Translations under genes and position numbers: made by a program
NCBI GenBank assembly: GCA_030040855.1
Contig: JASHSL010000192.1
Coordinates: 1 to 32,777 of the forward strand
Direction of reading: 5' to 3'
DNA length: 32,777 nucleotides
From: Terriglobales bacterium
GTDB lineage: Bacteria; Acidobacteriota; Terriglobia; Terriglobales; Acidobacteriaceae
Part shown: positions 8,877-17,110 of the stretch, piece after piece
How positions within the stretch are numbered: position 1 is the first letter of the stretch
Layout of the letters: each line of letters begins with the position of its first letter
Notes under the pieces: model-generated
What the model was told of the DNA's origin: nothing
Databases searched by the model: none
The model's input: the letters and a program-made list of their open reading frames with translations, nothing else

Positions 8877-9430
8877 GGTTTGCGTGCTCCGGCGGCTGCC
8901 TGTGGTTTTTCGCGAGTAGTCTGGGTCACCGGGGCCCCCGATTTGTATTCACAGGGATACGATGTACCCAATAGCAGCCAGCCGACTGTGATGCACCTCA
9001 TTGAGGAGTGTGATAAGCCTCTCGGAGGCGCTCGGTATCACGGTTCTTACAAGTTGGTGTTGAGTTTGTCGCCCTCGCTTCGAAGTGACCTTATATTTTC
9101 CGCTGGGCGGTTCCCGCTATATTCGCCTGGGCTGATCAATCCGCTGGTTAAAATATTCCGCGGACTGTTCTTTCGAACCTGTCGAATGCCACCCGTAGAG
9201 CCGTCGCAGGGCAGCAAGGCGTTGCAAGCTCGATTCCGCCTGGTGCTGCGGACCCTCAATAACCAGCTGGGTCCCAATAGTTCATCGACCGCCGGTGATA
9301 CGAGTCACATACGTTTTACGCCTTCGGTGCGTAGGTTAAGAGAGGTAGGTACTTTCGATATCGCAGGTCACCCTTAAACCTCGTCACCTCGTGGACAATT
9401 TGGCAGGTGGGACACGGGAGAACAGCGAGT
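8877..9430. other. Long non-coding gap upstream of sdhA
   Basis: About 550 bp between sdhA (minus) and the small ORF at 9431 (plus). Both strands were read. The ORFs listed in the track here (for example 8739-9377 and 9047-9277) have no recognisable motif or convincing ribosome binding site, and I detect no tRNA, riboswitch or repeat. It must carry the sdh promoter, but no clear -35/-10 pair stands out. Confidence 0.5.
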
Positions 9431-9673
9431 ATGTGGATTGAAGAAGTAGCACCGGAGCGGCTGGCAGAATTTTTCCACCACTATCAGCGGGCACTGGAAC
9501 TATTCAGCAAGGGAACCAAGAATGATTCTTGGAAGGAGATGGTTGAACCTGAGAAGAATCACTTGGTGGCAGCAGCTTACCTAATACTCGTCGAACTCGA
9601 TTCGACTAGGAACAAATCTCCGGAATCACGGCAGTACTTTGCTGAGCCGGGTGAAGCCGAGTGGGGCTGTTGA
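9431..9673 (+). CDS. Small conserved-looking hypothetical protein ending PGEAEWGC (80 aa)
   Basis: The protein reads MWIEEVAPERLAEFFHHYQRALELF...EKNHLVAAAYLILVELDST...ESRQYFAEPGEAEWGC. The ending PGEAEWGC and the EKNxLVAAA helix are features I associate with a small acidobacterial family of unknown function. Start is uncertain: ATG at 9431 matches the family's MWIEE start better than the GTG at 9407 used in the track, and GGGAG lies about 13 nt upstream. It stands alone, not in an operon. A perfect 8-bp-arm palindrome lies within the coding sequence (see 9516-9532). Confidence 0.6.
   Translation: MWIEEVAPERLAEFFHHYQRALELFSKGTKNDSWKEMVEPEKNHLVAAAYLILVELDSTRNKSPESRQYFAEPGEAEWGC
9516..9532. repeat. 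Perfect palindrome inside the small ORF
   Basis: CCAAGAAT-g-ATTCTTGG is a 17-nt perfect inverted repeat with a single central base. It falls in the poorly conserved middle of the 80-aa ORF. A one-base loop cannot form a stable RNA hairpin without opening pairs, so a DNA-binding site or chance are the alternatives. Confidence 0.4.
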
Positions 9674-9988
9674 GCTCCACTCAATCGCACCGTGCCTTGT
9701 TGGATCGCTTGCCCTGAGCGGACTACGAAATCAAGCTTTCATGGGATAACCCGCCACGCCCCATTCTCAACTAAACAGATCAGGCCATTCCACGCCATGA
9801 GCCATTTCGATGTTTCACGTTGTTTCACGTAATTCGCTTCGCCAACAGATCAGCGGGCGAAGCGGTTCGTTACCCTCCTCTGTGCTGAAGGTCACTGACA
9901 AGTGCGGTCGAGAAGGGTTGAAGTGACAACGGGAGGAATCTGCCGGAAGGTTCACGGGCAAGTTTTTCGGCAACGAAAAAATCTGGCC
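9674..9988. promoter_or_regulatory. Leader region of the saccharopine pathway gene, with direct and inverted repeats
   Basis: A 315-bp gap without a gene. It holds a tandem duplication TGTTTCACGT-TGTTTCACGT (9811-9830) and, just downstream, the inverted repeat CGCTTCGCC (9835-9843) / GGCGAAGCG (9856-9864) with a 12-nt loop. A GGAGG at about 9930 lies too far from the chosen ATG at 9989 to be its ribosome binding site. The hairpin has no T-run, so it is more likely regulatory than a terminator. Confidence 0.4.
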
Positions 9989-12703
9989 ATGGGCGCCATC
10001 GTCGCCATTCGAAGGGAAGACAAGAACAAGTGGGAACGCCGCGTGCCTCTGGTTCCGACTGATGCATCCGACCTGCAGATGAAGCGGGCGATGCGGTTTC
10101 TTGTCCAGCCCTCCAGTCTGCGTGTCTACACAGATGATGAGTATCGGTCCGCTGGAGTCGAGGTGAACGAGGATCTTGGCCCTGCGTCGGTTGTCCTTGC
10201 CATAAAGGAAATACCAACACATTTGCTATTGCCTGAAAAGACCTACGTCTTCTTCGCGCACGTGGCGAAGGGGCAACCGCACAACCTGCCTATGCTTCGG
10301 CGTTTGATGGAACTGGGCTGTTGCCTCGTGGACTACGAAAAAATTACGGATGATCAGAAGAGAAGGCTGATTTTCTTCGGCCGCCACGCTGGATATGCCG
10401 GAATGATCGAGACGTTACGTTGCCTCGGGCAACGGCTGGCTGTGTGTGGAGTGTCAACCTCGCTTTCACAGGTGCGCCCGGCCTTCGAGTATCGGGACCT
10501 GACGGAGGCAAAAGCTCACCTCACCGCGCTGGGCAACGAAATTGTGCGTCAGGCGGGAGCCCGCCCGTTGATCTTTGGCTTTTCCGGGTACGGCAATGTA
10601 TCGACGGGGGCGCAGGACATGTTCGACTGTCTTAAACCCATCGAGGTAGCCGTTGCGGATCTGGCTGCCGCGGCGGCCGCAGCCGCGGGACCGCGGTTGG
10701 TGAAAGTCGTGTTTCGCGAGGAGCACATGGTCGAACGCAAGGAACAGAACATCCCGTTCAACCTTCAAGAGTATTACGACCATCCCGAACGATACGAGGG
10801 CTGTTTTGAAAAGCATCTGCCGCACCTTGATGTGTTGGTCAACGGCATTTATTGGGATGCTCGATATCCGCGTCTGGTCACGCGCGAGTGGGCCAGAAAG
10901 AACTACCTCCCCGGTTGTGCTCCGCGCCTCAAGGTAATCGGCGACATCAGCTGCGACATTCAAGGAAGTGTCGAACTCACCGTGAAAGCCACCGAGCCGG
11001 ACCACCCCTGCTATGTTTACCTCCCCGAACAGGATTCTGCTCGTGATGGTGTGGAGGGGAACGGGCCGGTCATCATGGCCATCGATCATCTCCCGTGCGA
11101 GTTTCCCCGGGAATCGTCACAGTACTTCAGCTCTGTGTTGCGGGACATGGTTGCCCCCCTAGTGAACGTCGACTCGCGGGTTCCATTTGACATGCTCGAC
11201 TTGCCGCCTTGTTTAAAGCGGGCCGTGATCGTGCATCAGGGGCGTCTGACCCCTGACTATCAGTACATTCAAAAACATCTGGAGGCGCATCCCAAGCCGC
11301 AGATGGGACTCGAAACTATGCGGATGGGCTCAGTTGTGCGCTTTCCAGTGATCCAGGAGCCGAATATGAAACGCGTTCTAGTGTTAGGCGCCGGGTTGGT
11401 GACCAGGCCATTGGTACGGTATCTGTTGGAAAAGGGTTATCAGGTCACTGTGGCGAGCCGGACTGCAAGTAAGGCTGAAGCCATGATTGCCGGTCATCCA
11501 GCCGGGAAGGCACTCGCTCTCAACGTTCAGGATGAAACCGTGCTCGAGCAGTTCATCAAGGATTGCGACCTCGTGGTCAGCCTCGTGCCCTACACATTCC
11601 ATCCAGTGGTGGCAAGGCACTGCATCGCCAACAGGAAGCACATGGTGACAACCTCGTATGTTTCGGCTGCGATGCAGGAACAAAACGGCGCTGCGCAGGA
11701 AGCGGGGGTCACAATTTTGAATGAAATCGGCGTCGACCCCGGCATTGATCACATGTCAGCGATGCGGATCATCGATAATGTCCGTACCCGCGGCGGGCGC
11801 ATCGTTTCCTTCAGGTCTTATTGCGGTGGCCTCCCGGCACCGGAAGCCAACGACAATCCGTTCGGCTACAAATTTTCCTGGGCTCCCAGAGGCGTCCTGC
11901 TGGCCTGCCGAAACGGCGCGATGTACCGGATGGACGGGTTTAATGTTGAGGTCCCCTCGCATCACCTGTTCCACGATATGCATATCCTGTCGATTCCGGG
12001 CCAAGGAGACTACGAAGCCTATCCGAATCGGGATTCGATCAGCTACATCGACGTTTACGGGCTGCAAGGCATCCAGACAATTTACCGCGGGACTCTTCGC
12101 AACATGGGCTGGTGCGATTGCCTGTATAACTTCGGGAAGCTGGGCCTCCTCTCGCTGGACGAAATCGATGCTCGTGGAAAGACCTATGCCGACATGATGC
12201 GAAACCTGGCGGGTGCTTCCGAAGGTGAGGCTTTGGCGGCCGCGACAGCCAGCAAGCTCGGGATCCCGAAGGACTCTTCCCCGATCCGGAATCTTGAGTG
12301 GTTGGGTATGTTCTCCAGTCGGAAGCTGGGTGCCGAGCGGATCAGCCCCCTGGATGCCATGGGGAATTTGATGTATGAGAAGTTGGCGTTCCGCTCCGGT
12401 GAGCGGGACATGCTCGTGTTGTTCCACGACTTCCGGGCCGAATTCCCCGATGGCAAAAAGGAACGGATCGTCTCCGAACTCATCGACTACGGAATCCCAC
12501 ACGGCGATTCATCCATGTCGCGAACGGTCTCCTTGCCGGCTGCGATCGGAGTGGACATGATTCTCACTGGCCGGATTACTGCGTCCGGTGTCCTGCGTCC
12601 GGTGACCCCGAACATATACAATTCGGTGCTGAACCAACTCGCGCAGCTCAATATTTCATGCAAAGAACGGACCGAGACATTCTATGTCCGTGCGGCGGCT
12701 TGA
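9989..12703 (+). CDS. Bifunctional lysine-ketoglutarate reductase/saccharopine dehydrogenase (AASS-like, 904 aa)
   Basis: Lysine degradation: the N-terminal half condenses lysine with 2-oxoglutarate to saccharopine, the C-terminal half oxidises saccharopine to glutamate and aminoadipate semialdehyde. Residues 1-~430 match the LKR half (IVAIRREDKNKWERRVPLVP, YVFFAHVAKGQ, LVDYEKITDD, FGFSGYGNVSTGAQ, VNGIYWDARYPRLVT). From ~460 the SDH half begins with the nucleotide fold VLVLGAGLVTRPLVRYL, then DLVVSLVPYTFHPVVA, NEIGVDPGIDHMSAM and YCGGLPAPEANDNPFGYKFSW. Order and length mirror mitochondrial AASS of animals without its transit peptide. Start set at MGAIVAI because the 29 preceding codons have no similarity; no strong ribosome binding site is visible. 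It appears to be monocistronic. Most bacteria encode these activities separately or lack them. Confidence 0.93.
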   Translation: MGAIVAIRREDKNKWERRVPLVPTDASDLQMKRAMRFLVQPSSLRVYTDDEYRSAGVEVNEDLGPASVVLAIKEIPTHLLLPEKTYVFFAHVAKGQPHNLPMLRRLMELGCCLVDYEKITDDQKRRLIFFGRHAGYAGMIETLRCLGQRLAVCGVSTSLSQVRPAFEYRDLTEAKAHLTALGNEIVRQAGARPLIFGFSGYGNVSTGAQDMFDCLKPIEVAVADLAAAAAAAAGPRLVKVVFREEHMVERKEQNIPFNLQEYYDHPERYEGCFEKHLPHLDVLVNGIYWDARYPRLVTREWARKNYLPGCAPRLKVIGDISCDIQGSVELTVKATEPDHPCYVYLPEQDSARDGVEGNGPVIMAIDHLPCEFPRESSQYFSSVLRDMVAPLVNVDSRVPFDMLDLPPCLKRAVIVHQGRLTPDYQYIQKHLEAHPKPQMGLETMRMGSVVRFPVIQEPNMKRVLVLGAGLVTRPLVRYLLEKGYQVTVASRTASKAEAMIAGHPAGKALALNVQDETVLEQFIKDCDLVVSLVPYTFHPVVARHCIANRKHMVTTSYVSAAMQEQNGAAQEAGVTILNEIGVDPGIDHMSAMRIIDNVRTRGGRIVSFRSYCGGLPAPEANDNPFGYKFSWAPRGVLLACRNGAMYRMDGFNVEVPSHHLFHDMHILSIPGQGDYEAYPNRDSISYIDVYGLQGIQTIYRGTLRNMGWCDCLYNFGKLGLLSLDEIDARGKTYADMMRNLAGASEGEALAAATASKLGIPKDSSPIRNLEWLGMFSSRKLGAERISPLDAMGNLMYEKLAFRSGERDMLVLFHDFRAEFPDGKKERIVSELIDYGIPHGDSSMSRTVSLPAAIGVDMILTGRITASGVLRPVTPNIYNSVLNQLAQLNISCKERTETFYVRAAA

Positions 12704-12879
12704 GTAGATTGGATGAAGAGCTGTATTAAGAGCACGGGCGACCTTCCGGTTGTCCGTCGCTCTGAGGTGCTGTTTCGCCGCCGCTTCCGTCGCGTTAAGA
12801 GGAGAGGGCGGATAATTCTCTCTACAAAAACACCGCCTAAAACGGCCGTCGCCGAAGGGCGGAATCTGCGGACGCAACT

Positions 12880-13503
12880 TGGTATCATTCCTGAGCGGGT
12901 CAAACGCTATCCGCTCGAAGAACTCCTCAGCGAAACGCATTACGTACCACGTAGCGGCGAACTGGAAGGTAATCGAGAACTACAACGAGTGTTACCATTG
13001 CCGCCCTGTTCACCCGGAGCGGTGTGAAATTGTACCCGATTTCAAGCGGTACGGCGGCGCCAAACTGGATTGGGACCGCGGCATTGATCATCGCGCCGGG
13101 GCGTTTACTTTCACGTGGACTGGCACCACCAGCCGTGCGCCATTTCCTACGCTGAACGAGGAAGAAAAGGTCCGCCACGAGGGTGAGCTAATCTATCTCA
13201 ACTTCATGCTCGGCCTGTCTGCGGAACACGCGGCTGCATTTTTGCTGTGGCCATCAGGGCCTGGGCGTACGCGGGTAGCCTGCGATTTTCTGTCTCATTC
13301 TGTGTAATGGCCAAACCTGATTTCGATCCCAACGACTCGGTTGGGTTCTGGGATTTGATCAACCGCCAGGACTGGGCTATCTGCCAGCGCGTCCAACTCG
13401 GCATGCAGACGCGGTGCATCACTCCGGATACTACGCGCCGATGGAAGACCTCAGCCTTGACCAACGTCGTTACCTGAGCGAGCGTCTGGGCCAGCAGCAA
13501 GAG
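12880..13503 (+). pseudogene. Rieske-type oxygenase alpha subunit remnant (N-demethylase-like), frameshifted
   Basis: Three reading frames join into one protein: LGIIPERVKRYPLEELLSETHY (frame 2), shift near 12950 to VAANWKVIENYNECYHCRPVHPERCEIVPDF...GELIYLNFMLGLSAEHAAAFLLWPSGPGRTRVACDFLSH (frame 3), shift near 13305 to AKPDFDPNDSVGFWDLINRQDWAICQRVQLGMQTR (frame 1), and a last shift near 13412 to HHSGYYAPMEDLSLDQRRYLSERL. This is the catalytic C-terminal domain of a ring-hydroxylating-type oxygenase; the iron-ligand block NYNECYHCRPVHPE is recognisable. The N-terminal Rieske [2Fe-2S] domain (CxH...CxxH) is absent. The closest style known to me is the betaine/carnitine/stachydrine N-demethylase group. 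Three shifts plus the missing domain make it dead. Confidence 0.85.
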
Positions 13504-13708
13504 TAGACCTGCAACAGCGGTAGGCGGACTGCCGCAACACGGCATGCGTATCGCGAGTTCGACGAAATTATACGTCTGTCACTGCCAATCCATCCGTTTC
13601 GGAGTAAATTGGATAGGAGATCGAGTCGAGTGAGGACATAGTTTCGGAAGTGCTGAGCGCATATTGCGCGCCGAAGTTGGCGCGGCGATTGTTCCGGCGA
13701 GGAAGCCC

Positions 13709-15169
13709 ATGCGACCTATCACTAGCCTGCTGCCTAATGAAATGACCGATACCATCGTCGCCGAAGCACGGGAAGTATTGTGCAAGCTGGGTGTCGAGAT
13801 TCATAACAAGGCCGTGTTAAGCATGCTTGCCGACCATGGCGGCCATGTGGACGAAAGCACGTACAACGCTCGCTTTACGGAAGATCTCATAGATAAAGCG
13901 CTGCATACCGTCCCTCGTTCTTTCAAACTCTATGATGTGCTTGGCAACGAAACCCACGACTTCCAGGGTGACAGCGTCTACTTCACGCCCGGTTCGACGG
14001 CCCTCAATATTCTGGACAGCCGAAGTGGGGAAATTCGTCGGCCAACGACAGCCGACTATATCTCCTACGTCAAGTTGACAAGCGGCCTGCAGCATCTCGC
14101 TTCTCAGAGCACCGCACTGATTCCCGCTGATGTTCACGAGAGCATTTCCGATAGCTACCGGCTCTATCTGAGTCTCCTGTACGGCGAGAAGCCGGTCGTC
14201 ACCGGGGCCTTCACGATCGAATCGTTCGAAATAATGAAGGACCTGCAAGTCACCGTGCGAGGAAGCGATTCGGCGCTGCGGACCAAACCACTGACCATCT
14301 TCTCTTGCTGCCCCACGGCGCCGCTCAAGTGGAGCGACGTAACCAGCCAGAACCTGGTCGATTGTGCTCGCTGGTCGATTCCGGTGGAGTTGATCTCCAT
14401 GCCGCTTTCCGGGTTCATGGCACCGGTTACGCTGGTAGGAAGCCTGGTCCAGCAGACTGCCGAGAATCTGAGTGGCCTGGTGATCAGCCAGCTGGTGAAC
14501 CCCGGCCATGCCCTGCTGTATGGAGGCTCGCCGGCCGTCTTCGACGTACGTTTCGAAACCACTCCCATGGGGGCGATAGAGACCATGATGCTCGACTGCG
14601 CCAACAGCGAGATCGGAAAACGTCTTGGCATGCCAACCCAGGGTTACATCGCCCTGAGCGATGCCAAGCAGTTGGACGCGCAGGCGGGGCTGGAGACGGG
14701 CATCGGCGCGGTCTTGGCGGCGCTCTCAGGAATCAACAGCATCTCGGGTCCGGGAATGCTGGATTTTGAAAGCTGCCAGAGCCTCGAAAAGCTTGTTGTC
14801 GATAACGAGATTTGTGGCATGAGTTACCGCCTATTGCGCAGCATCGAGCCCCGGGAAGACTTCCCCTCGCTGCCCTTGTTCGAGGAGCTGCGGCGCAAGA
14901 AGCATCTGCTCATCGCCTCTCACACCCGCCGCCACCTACGTGAGGAGATTACGTTCCCCGGCGTGGCAATCGATCGCGTTAACCGCACCCGATGGTTAGC
15001 GGAAGGCGGTTTGACCTTGCGGGAACGCGCCGCGAAAGAGGTTTCGCGAATTGTTGCGGCATTTAAACCCTCACGTCTGCCTGAGGAGAGAAAGCAGGAA
15101 CTGACACGGCTGATGCGGCGCGAAGCCGGACGCTACGGGATGGAGTGTCTCCCAACGACAGATGAGTAA
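13709..15169 (+). CDS. MttB-family corrinoid-dependent methyltransferase, non-pyrrolysine (copy 1)
   Basis: 486 aa, COG5598-type. Members transfer a methyl group from a quaternary amine (glycine betaine, proline betaine, carnitine and others) to a corrinoid protein. Family blocks include the N-terminal AREVLCKLGVEIHNKAVLSMLADHGG, SVYFTPGSTALNILD, a TIM-barrel core, and the C-terminal SHTRRHLREEITFPG...NRTRWLAEGGLTLRERA. There is no in-frame UAG, so it is not the Pyl-containing trimethylamine enzyme. Start at ATG 13709 is supported by GAGGAAG upstream and by giving 486 aa, the same length as copy 2; the track starts at an upstream TTG. No corrinoid protein is adjacent, so it presumably uses the one at 22701. 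The substrate cannot be read from sequence. Confidence 0.88.
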   Translation: MRPITSLLPNEMTDTIVAEAREVLCKLGVEIHNKAVLSMLADHGGHVDESTYNARFTEDLIDKALHTVPRSFKLYDVLGNETHDFQGDSVYFTPGSTALNILDSRSGEIRRPTTADYISYVKLTSGLQHLASQSTALIPADVHESISDSYRLYLSLLYGEKPVVTGAFTIESFEIMKDLQVTVRGSDSALRTKPLTIFSCCPTAPLKWSDVTSQNLVDCARWSIPVELISMPLSGFMAPVTLVGSLVQQTAENLSGLVISQLVNPGHALLYGGSPAVFDVRFETTPMGAIETMMLDCANSEIGKRLGMPTQGYIALSDAKQLDAQAGLETGIGAVLAALSGINSISGPGMLDFESCQSLEKLVVDNEICGMSYRLLRSIEPREDFPSLPLFEELRRKKHLLIASHTRRHLREEITFPGVAIDRVNRTRWLAEGGLTLRERAAKEVSRIVAAFKPSRLPEERKQELTRLMRREAGRYGMECLPTTDE

Positions 15170-15266
15170 GCCGGCACATTGAGCCAAGTCAGACATTCCG
15201 TTCATACCAAATTTCCCAAACTGGCACTCGAGCTGATTTCCAGCTCGTGCTTCCGATCGGTGGTAT

Positions 15267-15288
15267 TAATTCGGTATTATCCGAATAA
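15267..15288. promoter_or_regulatory. 22-bp palindromic operator abutting the regulator start codon
   Basis: TAATTCGG-TATTAT-CCGAATAA, arms 7 of 8 matched, spacer 6. The last base is the A of the ATG of the regulator gene. The same 22-bp architecture occurs twice at 21033 and 21087. The spacer TATTAT would serve as a -10 box with transcription starting at or next to the ATG, suggesting a leaderless, autoregulated transcript. Confidence 0.6.
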
Positions 15289-16283
15289 TGGCTACGGCTC
15301 CGCTGCGCAAAGTAACGCTCAAGCTTTGCCCTGACGATCTCGCCCATGTGCGCTTCGCATTCAGCCCGCTATGGGAGTGTGTGGCTGCATTTCGCGCGTG
15401 GGGCGACCCCAGCCGGCATGCACTGCTTCTTCCTTGGATGACGCGCATCGGGCCGGCAGTCTCGGGCCTCGATTGGGAGCCCCTAGCCTCCCTCGCTTTG
15501 GTGTCTCGGGGGACGATTCCAGACTTCCTCTCGCCACCTCCCACCACGCCGCTACCGCGGTTTGACGAGGAACTGGCAAGCCTTCGCCGGTCATCACCCG
15601 ATGTGGTGCGCGCCGAGATCGAGATCGCGTACCCTCGAGGCCTGCCCCGCACGCTTCGACAAGCTTTAGTGGATCCGCGGGCTTTCCTTTCAAAAGTGGC
15701 AACCGTCCTCCAAATGTTCTGGCGGCGCGCCCTTGCTCCGGATTGGCCGCTCTTACGCGCGAAGCTAGAAGCGGAAGTGTTATTCCGCGCTCGCGCCCTG
15801 GCGCTGGGGGGCGCAGAAGCCCTCTTCAAAGGAATCCATCGGGATGTCAGCTACGAATCCGGATGTTTGACTATACGTACGGACAGTTATTGGGATGGCA
15901 GGAAGCGGAGGCGCGGCTTACTGCTGGTGCCATCCATTTTCTCTTGGCCGGATGTGTTTCTCACCGTTCGTCCACCGTGGCGGCCCACCATCACCTATAC
16001 CTCCCGCGGAGTCGCCGATGTCTGGAGCGATATTGATCAACCTACGACGGGTGCTGCCCAACAGTTGCTCGGTCGCACCTGTACGAAGCTCATCGTGGCA
16101 CTGAAAAGTCCGCAAAGCACGTTAGAAGCCGCCGCCACCCTTCGGCTTTCTCCCGCAGCTGCCTCCGAGCAAATCACACGGCTGTGGCGAGCCGGTATCC
16201 TTGAACGCACGCGGATCGGCCGGCGCGTATTCTATGCCCTCAATCCCAAAGGACGCGCCTTGCTCGCTGCGCTCGAAGCTTGA
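15288..16283 (+). CDS. Transcriptional regulator, DUF5937-like N-terminal domain plus ArsR-type winged helix (331 aa)
   Basis: The N-terminal 250 residues resemble the DUF5937 type (DLAHVRFAFSPLWECVAAFRAWGDPSRHALLLPW...), often fused to a C-terminal winged helix. Residues ~265-331 (LIVALKSPQSTLEAAATLRLSPAAASEQITRLWRAGILERTRIGRRVFYALNPKGRALL) form the ArsR-like HTH, with recognition helix SPAAASEQITRLWRAG and a wing. No cysteine metal site is evident, so it probably senses a small molecule. The gene has no ribosome binding site; a palindrome sits directly before the ATG. It is convergent with the methyltransferase gene at 16287 (3 bp between stops). The palindrome's recurrence upstream of fhs and mttB makes it the likely regulator of the one-carbon cluster. 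Confidence 0.78.
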   Translation: MATAPLRKVTLKLCPDDLAHVRFAFSPLWECVAAFRAWGDPSRHALLLPWMTRIGPAVSGLDWEPLASLALVSRGTIPDFLSPPPTTPLPRFDEELASLRRSSPDVVRAEIEIAYPRGLPRTLRQALVDPRAFLSKVATVLQMFWRRALAPDWPLLRAKLEAEVLFRARALALGGAEALFKGIHRDVSYESGCLTIRTDSYWDGRKRRRGLLLVPSIFSWPDVFLTVRPPWRPTITYTSRGVADVWSDIDQPTTGAAQQLLGRTCTKLIVALKSPQSTLEAAATLRLSPAAASEQITRLWRAGILERTRIGRRVFYALNPKGRALLAALEA

Positions 16284-16286
16284 TCG

Positions 16287-17093
16287 TTATTCCTTAGACG
16301 GCGCAAGTGGCGCCAGTTTCCCCTCGCGATAAAGGCGCAGGTAGTTTCTGCAGTGGTCATCACGACCCAGCAGCGCTTCGGCCGCCATGATGTTCATCAT
16401 CAATTGCTGGTCACAGGGATCAACAATTGCGGCATCAAGACCATGTGCCATAAGTAACAGAAGAAAAGCCTCGTTTAACAGCTTACGAAGCGGCAGGCCG
16501 AAGGAAACATTGCTCACACCGGCACTGATGTGAACGCGCGGAAACTTCGCCGAAATCTGGCCGACGGCTGCCAGCAGATTCTTGCCATGTGGACCCGTGG
16601 CAACCGGCAAAACACAAGGGTCAACGTAGATGTCATCCAAGGCGAAACCTTCGGCGGCGAGGCGATCGATAAGCCGGCTGGCTATGGCAACTCGATCTTC
16701 TACCCCAGTTGGTAGTCCGGACTCCGACATACAGAGCGCAATTACCTTGGGGCGATGTTCCTTGAGCACGGGCAGCATTGCCCAGCGCGCTGGCTCGTCA
16801 CTAATGGAGTTGACCATCGGCCTCTGCTTGCACAGTGGAAGTGCCTTGATCAATGCTTTCGGGTCGGCACTGTCAAGGCAGAGGGGAATTTCCACTACTC
16901 CCTGCACCAGATCCACGAGCCAACTCAGAAGCTCTACTTCCTGTTCGGGCAGGCCCCCATTGACATCCAGCATGTGGGCTCCCCCACTGGCTTGTTTTCG
17001 TGCCAGGTCCTTGAAGAACTCGGCATCCCTCTTTTGCGCAGCCTCACCCACCTTCTTCCGCGTGCAGTTGATAAGCTCACCGATGATCAGCAT
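16287..17093 (-). CDS. Methyl-THF:corrinoid methyltransferase, AcsE/MtgA type (pterin-binding, 268 aa)
   Basis: A DHPS-like TIM barrel that moves methyl groups between a corrinoid protein and tetrahydrofolate. It begins MLIIGELINCTRKKV like AcsE (MLIIGERIN...), with KQASGGAHMLDVNGG, the pterin-site LCLDSADPKAL, RPMVNSISDE, IYVDPCVLP, ISAGVSNVSFGLPLR and LDAAIVDPCDQQLM. Length matches the stand-alone enzymes, not MetH. With MttB and the corrinoid protein it completes an MtgABC-like set in which methyl ends up on THF; the reverse direction would serve acetogenesis, but no CODH/ACS is present. It follows metF by 17 bp and is last in the minus-strand operon. Confidence 0.88.
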   Translation of the reverse strand: MLIIGELINCTRKKVGEAAQKRDAEFFKDLARKQASGGAHMLDVNGGLPEQEVELLSWLVDLVQGVVEIPLCLDSADPKALIKALPLCKQRPMVNSISDEPARWAMLPVLKEHRPKVIALCMSESGLPTGVEDRVAIASRLIDRLAAEGFALDDIYVDPCVLPVATGPHGKNLLAAVGQISAKFPRVHISAGVSNVSFGLPLRKLLNEAFLLLLMAHGLDAAIVDPCDQQLMMNIMAAEALLGRDDHCRNYLRLYREGKLAPLAPSKE

Positions 17094-17110
17094 GGCTTTA
17101 TCTCGTTTTG

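Noticed and set aside
8739-9377. 212-aa plus-strand ORF overlapping the start of sdhA
   Set aside because: Its first third is antisense to the flavin-binding region of sdhA, and the rest has no motif or ribosome binding site.
9811-9830. Possible parS (ParB-binding) sites
   Set aside because: Only the left 10 bases of TGTTTCACGTGAAACA are present, in direct repeat; the palindromic right half is missing.
11756-12502. 248-aa minus-strand ORF
   Set aside because: It is antisense to the saccharopine dehydrogenase domain, has no recognisable features, and is explained by high third-position GC.
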